Shown piece after piece: positions 36,801 to 48,800 of a DNA stretch of 64,000 nt (position 1 is the stretch's first letter; each line of letters starts with the position of its first letter). The stretch lies in contig JAXCGZ010003824.1 in assembly GCA_037179515.1 (NCBI GenBank), positions 35,001-99,000 of the forward strand, in the 5' to 3' direction. The DNA is from Halocaridina rubra. Its lineage: Eukaryota; Arthropoda; Malacostraca; Decapoda; Atyidae. Below the pieces are notes generated by a model that was given only the letters and a program-made list of their open reading frames with translations, had not been told where the DNA came from and did no database searches. The position numbers were made by a program, and so were the translations under genes.

Positions 36801-39800
36801 AAAATAGACATACTGTACTTCAAAAACAGCAATCAAATAAACATATATACAGGAAAATACACTGCAAAGATCAAGTCCCCGTAGCTTTTAGAAAAGAGAC
36901 AGGCCTTGTAAAGGAGTTCCTTCATAATTCTACTCCTTTAATAATACAGTGGTAGGGTGTAAACCAGCGGTTTTCAACCTGGGTGCACATGCCCCAGGGG
37001 GTACACGTGGGGTCTGTCAGGGGGCATGCCCTTCCCCAGGGGTCATTAAAGGATACGGCCCGATACGCACTTCAAGCCGTGTGACTGACCATCCGCTGAC
37101 GTGAACGAGTATTTGACAAGAATAGAGACGTGAGCTGTTGTCAGGTACGCGCCACTTGCCAGTCGGTAACTTGGGATAAGTGTTGCCAGTTGGGTCAGGG
37201 TGGTCTCTTTAAGGCTACTTTCTTACTGAAACATTAAATAGGCCTATAGGGAATGTTCTGTCAATTTCAGTAACACTGCTATTGTAAAATCTGTGACATT
37301 ACTAAGGATAAAACTGATGTGTCCCAGACTCAGTACAAAACTTTGATGAAATAGAACAATATTGGTTTTTGTATGTGTGAAGTGGCGTTGTGTGACAGGT
37401 ATTACTATAGCGGCAATGCATGGTGTAAAATGGCATTGTATAGTGTGTCATGACGTGGTTCGGTGTGATTTTGAGCTGTGACGTGGCTAGGTTTGTTATG
37501 TGTGGTGCGGTGTGGAGTATGGTGTGACTTGGTGTGATGCGTGGCGAGGCGTGTGGAAGGTGTCAGGTGTGGCTGGGTGTGAGGTGGGGAATGGTGTGTT
37601 GTGTGTTTTGTTACATATTGTAATCTTTTGTTTGAAGTTAGCCAAAGGAAAAAATACACTCTAATATTCTTGTCTGTATGCATGTCCGTTCATTCGTCTG
37701 TTTGGTGTGGCATGTGTACTAAGTACGCATTTTTATACTTTATAATTATTATATTGCATACGAAACGACACAACACTTCGTTTCAGCTGTGTGTGTATGT
37801 GTATGTGCTTGTGTTTGTGGTGATGCGCTTTAGCTAAAACTGCTCCTCGGCTGACTAGATTAGATGAGGTAAAGCAGTTCCAGCCATCTCATTAATTCCC
37901 TTTGCAGCCGATGTAATGATATCGTAGTGCTTTGTTTTTTCAGCTCTCTCCTTAACCATGAAATTTATACTGCACAGCCACAGTCAAAGATTTGTTATTT
38001 TTTTATTTAATTTCCAATGGAATTGCTTGTGCTTACGATATTACTGGTTATGGCAGGATGGTTATGTATTTAATTCAATTAAATATTTACAACCATACAC
38101 AAAGGAATGTTTCCTGTGCTATTTTTTTCCACTTATCACAAAAAGAAGGGGGTACATGGCTGACATAAAGAATAACCGAGAGGGTACGTGGGGAGAAAAA
38201 GGTTGAAAACCTCTAGTGTAAACCAAGTGGGGCCATTGGGCCTCAAGGCAGAATATCCTCCCCCACTTATCATGTAGGTGTCCCAAGCAGAGTAGTGGGG
38301 GGAATTGTGGCAGCCCTTTATACCCAAGGAGCAAAGAGGTACATAAGTTTCAGGCGAATGTGCGAGCTTTGACTCGGCCACCCCATTACAAGGAGGATAG
38401 TGACCACTGTGTATGTGTGTAGGGTTTAAAAGTAAATACAGGCACTCCCCAAATTATGAATGAGTTAGGTTCCAGGAGTCTGTTCATAAGTTGTGTTTAG
38501 GTAAAAGAAAAACTACTGTGCAGTGTATACATATGTAGTACTGTACAGTAGGTGGGCTAAAGACAGTTAACTATAACATAAAACATAAAAAATACAGTAT
38601 CACTGCATTTTAATACAGTATTAGTGATGTAAAAATGAAGTACAGTACAGTAATATATGCCTTAATACATATGTAGCTAATGAGTAGGTTTTGTTCGTAT
38701 CTGTGAATGTTCGTAACTCGGTTGTTCGTAAGTAGGGGAGTGTCTGTTCTGTACATACTATGAATTATTGTAAAGAACATTCGGACCTACTTTATCACCA
38801 TGATATTAACAACAAAAAGTGCAACTTTAGGGGATTTCATAAGGGAAATTTTTTTAGTTCAGATTTAAAATGCAGTAAGTACTGCATAAGATAAAAATTA
38901 TTTCATAAAACCTACAAAATGCCAACATTAACAATACCTGTATATCCAGTAAAACTTACTATCTTTTACTGCAGCAAATATTGCATGAAGGAATCTCTTT
39001 AAATGGATCATGACAGCAGCAGAAGCAGGAACAGCTACTGCTATAAGAAGCAATAAGAAACTTCCCATATCCTCTGAAATTTCTTCTGTTAATTCTGTAC
39101 CTGCATCCAAAACTGTCTGAAAATATTGAGACAAACACAACGAAGTTAGGTAAAAGTATTTCAAACTGGTAGTCAATCTAGCTATTACAAAAACCATAAA
39201 TGCCCTAAAAAGGGGGATGGCTGTGTCAAAGCAAAAAACTTAACTCTTTGTAGGAAGAAACACAAGGGAGGGGATTCCCCATCCCCTTGTTCCAACACTA
39301 TTAGTAGACTTAAAACACAAAGGGATACATGAAGGAGGTATTTTTGCCCACTGTCAGAGGGAAGATATGGCTATATGCAGCACATACTTGATCATATACC
39401 CAACGCAGCATGTATTCACCATACATAGAACATGTATTCCTTGTACGGTAAACAATTATATAATAATGTAAACTAATTTAAACAAGTGGGATTATTAAGA
39501 AAGGATGAACAAATGAAACAATTACTATTAGTACTATTATCTATATACTCACAATATAAAAACGCCATAATCTCCTTTATAAAGGGGGTGGCTACGCCAA
39601 AATAAAATAACTTGAATCTTTATTGGAGGAAAATACAAGGAAGGAGATTCCCAGATTTACAGTACACACAAAAAATTATGAAATGAATAAATGTTTCTTC
39701 TTTTAATAATATGGTAAAAACTTGGCTTTTTCATGATGAAGATATCAAGTATTTATTAAATTATTCATACTTTCCCTACTTGGACATGGTTTGAAAATCT

Positions 39801-42800
39801 AAATAAAGAAAAGTGGAAGGTAATGTGGTATTGTGTCCAATCCTTTCTTATAAATACCCTCCCTTTATATCTTAGCAGGAGGTTTAAGTAATTAATCTGA
39901 GGGGCAAGGGCAAGAACACCTTCTCCATATTCCATTTCCATTGCCTGTTGTATGTCGACTAAATGGGGCAAAGCAAGGGGACTGAGAATCCTCTCCTTTG
40001 TACTTTTCTCCCACAGAGAGTCCAGTCTTTTGCTTTGACTAAGCTACCTCCCTTATAAGGAGAATTATGGCTTTTGTATATATATATATATATTGGTAGA
40101 TTCTGCAGTTGGCAACTAATATCTAATATATATCAACTCATTCACTTTCCTCATATGGATGTGGGGTCAGTGGTAAGACTATTCAGTTCTTAAGGGCATG
40201 CAAGATTTAAAAGGGTATGCATGTGAGTATATATAAAAGAAGTACAATGCAAGAGACTTTTTCATTTACCTTTTTTTTTTTTTTTTTTTTTTGGTCAATT
40301 TGATGTGTATCTTTTAGTTATCTGTCATCTTGCTACTGTACATTCCTTGGAGGATAATTTCAAATTCTCAAAAGCAGTTAATGTACTGTACACCTTCATG
40401 CCATATTTTTTCAAACAGTATCCAGGACTGAAACTGAAGGCTGCAGTAGGTCAGTGGTAGAGAGTACAGGTTCAATACCACACAGGGCATTAGGAAGGGC
40501 AACCAGCCTTAATCCCCATCTCCAATGTCTTGTCCACCCCCATTTAAATGTGGGCCTAACTGTGACACACAAAACGGTGCACTAGTATCCAGGACTCAAA
40601 CTAATAGCAAAAATCCTAAAGGATCACTTCAAGAGGGAGTTTACAAACCTTCACAAATTCCTCATCATTTCTCAGATGTAACAAAAGAGGTTCTATACCA
40701 ATAGTTGTCTGACTTTCAACATTTTTTTGGAACTGACTGGGATATGAGTGCAGCGTGATATTACCAGGGGAAAACCTGTAAGAAAAATTACAAAGTTATA
40801 CCTCAAAAATAAATTACATAAGCTATTGCATTCTCTCTTCATAATCCCATTAATGGACGAAGTTCCAGCCACCACAGACAATGCAGTTTCTATTCATTAC
40901 TAACAGAAATTAAAATTGTTTTATCTCTATTGATTCAATATGGAGGGAGCTGCATTAGCTAACTGGTGAAGTGCGTAAGTCAGGAAGCAACTAACACGGG
41001 CTTGAGCACATTGTAGGGTTGCCAGGAAGGGCATCCAGCATTAATTCCCTGGCTCCAACCTGTCTGTGTCCACCCCTATTTAAATGGAGATTAATAGTAA
41101 CATAAAATGGCAACAAACAATCGACATATTATGGACAATAATGAACACCATATATTCTAGAACATGTAAGTATTCTGCATTAGGAAACTCGATTCACATC
41201 AGTATATAAGTAACAATCAGAAAATCAATATTGCATTACGTAAGATTGTGAAATATTTCATTCCAACATATAAACTGTGGCTGTCAGGCCTAATAGCAAA
41301 AGAGCCTTCCTCACTTGCCCTATGGACGACCAAGGCAGAATGGTGGGGGAATTGTGGCAGCCCTTTATCCACAAGGAGCTAAGAGGAGTGAATGAGGTGT
41401 ATTAGCTTCGGTGAGCGTATGTGCTTTGATAAGGCCACCCCAGTCAGGAGAGGAATTGAAGCCATTATATATGTATGTATGCAGTATAAATGCAAAAGAA
41501 TTTGACCCATAAGAAAAAAAAGGACAATGAGAAACTATATACAATACAATATACATGAAGTCCACTTTACAATACTTACTTAAACAAACAGAATAAGAGT
41601 GAAACAAGGGAGTAATGAGCACTGCGAAGATAACCTCTGAATTTTTCACACAGAGACACAACAATTTTCAGGCAAAAGTTTAGTGTCTTCAGAGTTCTCT
41701 GCATCAGCTTCTGGTTTTGATCATTCTGCAATTACGAAAAAAGTGCACAAATAAAAAAATATAGAACGTACTCTATAAATATCCAAAGAATAAGCATACA
41801 CATCCTAAAATTCTATTGCTTAAACTGAGCACCTTGATGACCAATAAGCAAAAGAGAAAGCCAAATTTCCTGTAAATGTGATGGAGGAGCCTACACAAAA
41901 GAGGGCCCAAAACCGTTTTCATGCTCAGTCGAGTAATTTCGACATATGAGATCTTACTTTGTACAGCAATAAATACTCGATACAGTGATCCTTCGCTGGA
42001 TCGCGTTTCTTGGCTCGCGTTTTTTTTTTTGGCAAATTATTATTTTATTTTTTGGGTATATGCAAAAATATTAAAATATTGAAAGAAAAAAAATTTTCAG
42101 TATTTTCCTTTTTTTATTGAAAAAAAAAATTTCATTTAATAGATAAAAAAAATTTATTTCCCTGCTTACGAATAATAAAACTGTAAAAAATAGTAAAAAA
42201 CATAAATTTAGATATATAACTCACTGTACAGGGTATTGCATCATGTCAAATAGTGTCCAATAGCGTACAATGTATTGGGGTCGCACCTAAGTGAGCTAGC
42301 ATATACTGTATATTAAAATTTCAAGTAGTTTCATGATTTTATTGATAAAAAAACGTATTTCTTAGCCAAAGAATGATAAAACAGTCAAAAATAGTAAAAA
42401 ACATAAATACTGTACTAACAGTATTGCACCACGTAAAATACGATACCGGTATCAGCGTTTCGGAAAACGCAAAGGCTCTCACCTACGTGACTTAGTGAAT
42501 ATTAAAATTTTCATTATTTTATTGATAAAACAAGTATTTCCTAGCCTAAGAATAATAAAACAGTAAAAAATAGTAAAAGACATAAATACAGTACTGACAG
42601 TATTGCACCATGTAACATACGATACCGGTATCACGTTTCGGAAAACGCAAAGGCTCTCACCTACGTGACCTAGTGAATATTAAAATTTTCATTATTTTAT
42701 TGATAAAACAAGTATTTCCTAGCCTAAGAATAATAAAACAGTAAAAAATAATAAAAAACATAAATACTAACAGTATTGCACCATGTAAAATACGATACCG

Positions 42801-45800
42801 CTATCAGCGTTTCGAAAACGAAAAGGCAGTCACCTACGTTGCATGCTGTTATTTATAAAGTAAAGGGTGTTTTTTTAACAGTGCAGGGAGGGTTTATAAA
42901 GTACGTAAACGTAAAAATAATTGTAAAATACCTATGTATATGAGTATGTCACGTCATCATCACCTCATTCACGGTAAATTTTCCTATCACTTTCATAAAA
43001 ATTTACGTTGCTTGCTGTTATTTATAAAGTAAAGGGTGTATTTTAAACAGTGCAGGGAGGGTTTATACAGTAAGTAAACGTAAAAATAATTGTAAAATAC
43101 CTATGTACATGAGTATGTCATGTAATTACCACTTCATTCACCGTAATTTTATCTATCACTTTCATATAAATTTACGTTGCATGCTGTTATTTATGAAGTA
43201 AAGGGTGGTTTGTTAACAGTACAGGGAGGGTTTATACAGTGTAAACGTAAAAATAAATTAAAATATCTATGTACATATAGGCAGTTCCTACTCCGCGATT
43301 TTCCTGTCTCGAGCCGGGTCCCGGAACCGAACCATCGCGATAATGGAAGGAACACTGTATTTTCAATATCGAATGTTAGAAATTGCATCAAAAGTCGCTG
43401 TTGCTTGCTGTTATATGTGTCACTACTAATTCCCATTATGGGGATGGATAGACAGGCTGGAGCTGGGGAATCAAGGCTGGCTGCCCTTCATAATGTCCAA
43501 CAGTGGGCTCAAACAGTTCTCTCACCTCCTAAGTCGAGTGCTCTAACCACTGCATCGTGGCTCCCGAAATGGTAACAAACGTATGGCATGAATATTATAC
43601 TATTCTTTAACATAGGTGTAGTAAATGCACCTGTTACATACTAGTCCCTACAAAGACAGCAGGATGAAACCAAACATCTATGAGAGTAAGTGGTTACTGG
43701 TACAACAACTCCCATCATGAGCTTGGGAATAATATATTTTGTGAGATAATCTTGAATGAATACACTTGTGACATTTTTAATGACACCAGTTCATACACTA
43801 AATTTTACAGCTATACTTGCAAGACATCTGGGGGCTGCAGTTAGAGCAATCGACTTGGGAAAAGACAAATTCACGTTCATACCCAATGTGGAGTGTTAGG
43901 AAGGGCTTCTAGCCTTAATTCCCCAGCTCCAACCTGTCTACATCCACCCCCATTCAAATGGGGAGTCAGTGACAAAACGGCAAAAAAAATTAAAAAAAAA
44001 AATGGCACATGCCATTAAAGGAGATAGGAAAGCAGAGGCAGCACGTTCCTTCCCCCAGAAATTATTATCTTACTGCAAAACAACTGATATATATAAGGAA
44101 GACCAAGTTTTGATATCTTGTCCTCCTCAGTGCTTTTGTTACTATTATGGATATCCAGCTAATTCGAATTTTCCCGGCCATCATACTTGAACACAAACTC
44201 TACTGATGGAAGCTTAAAAAGAAAAGAAAAACTTTAAGACTAAGGAAAACTTAGTCTTACTGAAAATATATTCTCCAAGGCATCACTCAAATAGCAACAG
44301 AATTCTAAACATGTACTAAAAGCATTGTTATATACTTACCAAAGAATCACTACTTGGCAGACCTAGTAACAGGTTAAATCCATTTTTTATTTCCTTGGAA
44401 AGAGCTTCAACAGGCTTCCCCATATCCAAGTTGGTGATAAGATAATTGTGGTGTTGGTTGACGAGGCTTGCGTATGTACGCCATACATTGACGAAAGCTC
44501 TCAAGTTAGAGAGCTCTGATAAGTAGGAGGCAGTGAGGCACAGCTCATCACAAGCTGTAGAACAATATACTGATATGCAGTAAACAAATAATTAAGATAT
44601 AAATGCAGATTAAACACAAATTGCAAAATACATACATAAATATACAATGGCCACAAAAACCTTTCTTAAGGGGTGGCAGAGTCAAAGTACACTTTCACCA
44701 GAGGGTAATATACCTCCATCACTTCTCTTAGCTCCTTGGGAATAAAGGGCAGCCTCACTTCCCCCCATTTACCCTGCCTGGATCAGCCAAGTGTAAATAG
44801 GCTTGGATCTTCTGCTGTGAGGCCCAACAGCCACAGCTTGTTTAACCCCACCACTCATCTCATGGCATCCCCCCCACACCAAACCATCGAGTTTACTATG
44901 TTAGCAGTAAATAAGCATAACTATAATAATAAAGTGTAACTATAATAATAAAAAGAGCAATGGCATTCAACACTGATGCATGCAGAAAAAATTCTTACAA
45001 TTTAAATCTATTCATGGGAAGTAGCAGAAGCAGCTTCCATTTATCACATTAATTTTGACAATCTACACTGGGTTATCTCAAATAGTACAATAGAGCTAAG
45101 CTCACATATGGAAACCCACTCAATGACCAACCACAAACACAGTCTCATTTATGCACGAGGAGCAGCAATATAGCATTTATAGTGAAAATTACTTTACATA
45201 CACAATGGCAGCAAACCCCCCTTGTAAAGAGGGTAGTCGAGTCAAAGCACACATTCACCAGAAGCCAACACACTTTGATAACGCCTCTTAGTTCCTTAAA
45301 GATTAATGACTACTTTGCTTGGGTCATTTACAGGGTAAATGGGCAAGGATATTCTGCTACAAGGCCCAACAGCCACAGCTGGTTTACCCCTGCCACTGAC
45401 TTTTAAATAATGTCCATGCAATCCCAAATGCATTTAAATTAATTACATCTCAGAATATAACACTTTTCTTTAACAATCTCTCTTAATAACCAAACTCCTC
45501 AGTCTGATTTCTTAACCATGTCAAATTACCTATTATAAAGAGTCAACGCTTGTATTCTGTGGTGCAATATGCATTATTCATAAAGCATACGTTAAAAATA
45601 TGCAACACATACAGTAACAAATTTATAGTACCAACAATATCCCATAGCTAGAAGAAGCACATCTTGAATTCATAGTATTGCATGTTCATAGCAAATATCA
45701 GAAAGTCCACATAAAAAGACCATATTTTTAATGTGCTGCTATGCTTAAATCCAAACGATATAAAGCAAGTCAGAAAGAACAAAATATCAAGCAAAATATA

Positions 45801-48800
45801 AAGATAACACAATATTAAATGTGGAAATATTAAGTAAATTTCATTCAAAGCTCAAGCAAAATGACAATTTTTACTGATAAAGCATACTGCTGGTCAAGCA
45901 TATGAGATGACTGAGGTCTACACTTCAAATATCAACTGAGGACTATTACTGTACGATATACTACTTCCGTTTCACTAATCAGCTCACAAGTATTAACAAT
46001 GGAAACAAGTATAAAGACTAATTCCTGGAATATATTCAAATTCACTTCCTTGCTAGACACATCTACACTGCTAGTACTGTTGTCTCATTCACTAGGTAAA
46101 TATAATTCTAGCAAAATATTAAATCATTGGATAGTATTTTGAAGTTGATGTTACAAAGATCGATTAAAACAATACTATGGAAAATATCAAAACAGTATGC
46201 AGGCAATAGAATTTTTTTTAAACAATAGCCAATAGGGTGGCCACAACTAAAAAAACAAAAACAAAAAAATCGGGCCTCACAGCAGAAGTTCCTTGCTGAC
46301 TAACCCTGTGGATGCCTCAAGCAGGAAGGTGAGTGAGGAACTGTAGCTACCCTTTATCTCTCAGGAGCTACGAGGAGTGACTGAGGTACAGTATATTAGC
46401 TTCATGCGGGTGTGTGTGCTTTGACTGGACCATCCCCTATACAGGAGGAATTGCTGCCAATGTATATATACGTAATAAACATATCTAAAAACATCAATAA
46501 TTACATTATATAATTATCCTAATATATGATGATTCTGCATGCGTACATAAGCCGATATATGCCACTTACTGAAAATAAGGACCTCAAGATCCTCTCCATT
46601 GAATGTGTCCCAAGTGAATTTTGGAATCAAAGCAGCAAACTTGGAGCTGAGATCCACTGCTAGGTGGCAGAGAGTACTTATGGTATCACCAATAAGTTCA
46701 ATATAGTCACCGTAAGTGTCTTTACTGAAAATGCAGACAATTTCAAGTTAAAATCATGGCTCATACATTGTTCATGGAGGAATTATAAAAATCCACATCT
46801 CACACATATAAGTTTTATAGATGGGACAGAAATGGGATATGTCATCTGATAGCCCCTGTTCATTATATTAAATAAAGAGCGATCAACAATGAACATAATT
46901 ATTTTTTGAGCATTTAAAAGACAATAATAACACGAAGCGGAATGAATCGACACTATTTTCATGATAATAAAAATAATACTAATATTAATAATAATAACAA
47001 TAATAATAATAATAATAATAATAATACCAATAATAATAATAATAATAATAAAGATAAAAATCATAATCATTATCATTATTGCAAGCAACAATACAAGCTC
47101 AGTTGGAAAAAGTCAAAGACTATACAATAGATGGCTCCAACAGGGGAAGCATCTTGGTGAGGAAAATGAAAGGGAATATTGAAAAAAAATTAAAATGCAA
47201 ATAAAATATTGATGAAAAAATATAAAGACCATGACTAAATTTAAGTCGTACCACTATATTTTAGCTTAAACATCACTGCCATACATACCTGCATGACAAA
47301 TGCTGTAAAGAGATGTTGATAATATGAAGGAAAGCTTTAGGTATATTAGAAGTCTCCTCAGTACCAATAGAATCTGCTTGCATTAAAAACTGTACAACAG
47401 ATATGCAGTTCTCCAGTACCACTAAACTTTGCTGTCAAAAGAGTCTGAATTAGTGAATAATCCAGCAATAAATAAAACAGTAAATGAATATATAAAAAAT
47501 ATGTACAGACATGTTCAGATTAAACAGGTCTTCAGTATCATGAAGATCAACATAAACCTCAAACAAATATGTAAATATATTGATCTCATACCTGGAGAGT
47601 TTTGTTGACAGCCTCAATATTCTCTGTACTTTTTGCAACACACTCTTCCAGGAAGCAAGTTAAAAAATTTTGTAGAGCTGGTAAAATGACATCCAATAAC
47701 TTAAAGGTCTCCTTTTCTACCTAAATGAAAAGGGGATCTTGCATAGATGAATTACCCCAACATCCAAATACAAAATTAAATAACCCCATAAATTTCAGGT
47801 TAGGTTCAGTTAGGCTGGGATGTGTTGGGTTAGGTTAGCTTAGGCGATATGCCTTGTAAATAAGAATAAGCCTAGAGAACCCTGGAGTTAATTTTCTTCA
47901 CAAGATTCTAATATAGTAACAAGCCAAATGTCAGACACTGATTGTAGATAATACAGTACACAACAGCAACTTATTGCGATCTGAGTAAATACAAAGCATT
48001 CATTTTTATGTATGTGATAAAAACTACTGTATTGACGATTCAAAACCACTCATGTCTTCCTATGCAATATTATTTTTTCTGATAAATATACAACTGCATA
48101 ACACAAGTGTTATATTATCCAAAAAGCATAAATACTTATACATTCAAACAATTTTAAATTGCACATCATACAGTCAACACTCATCAAAGTATCACAATAT
48201 TTAATTCTATAAGTTTTTCAATTAATGACTAATATCATACAAGAATTCTAATGAAAGACAAATATTAAAAAGTCATAAATTCACTTTAAATTTCATACAA
48301 CTCATCATAGATAAAAACATATGTTCTAACAAAATATTCAAGCAAGTCGCAGCACAAACTTTTTTCCCTGAAGTCTAATCTAAAATGGTGATTGGTATTC
48401 ATGAAATAGATGTAAAACTTCACTGGGGGACTGCAGTAGCACGGGGGCTGGAATGGCTGGGGAATTAACAAACTCCCACTGTGGGACCTTAGGAAGAGCA
48501 TCCAATCTTCATTACTCAGTTCCAACCTGTCTGTAGCCATGTCCATTTGAATGGGGATTAGTAGACACACAGCGGTAAACAGTAATGGATTTGCTGATAT
48601 GCAGTAAATTATAATATTGTAAAAAGAAGTAAGTTTTCGAGGCTAGCTAGATGCGAATTAAATATTTAACAAAGTGGCCATCATTAAAATCCCATGTGAC
48701 CAAATCACTACTTTGAAATTAAAGAGGGTTATCAACAGTGTCCTGTCATTCACTAGCACCTGCTAATGCCATACACTAACAAACATGAAAGGATAATATA

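Noticed and set aside
37405..37683. His/Thr-rich 92-residue ORF
   Set aside because: Produced by the G/T-rich core of the hAT element; no family signature.
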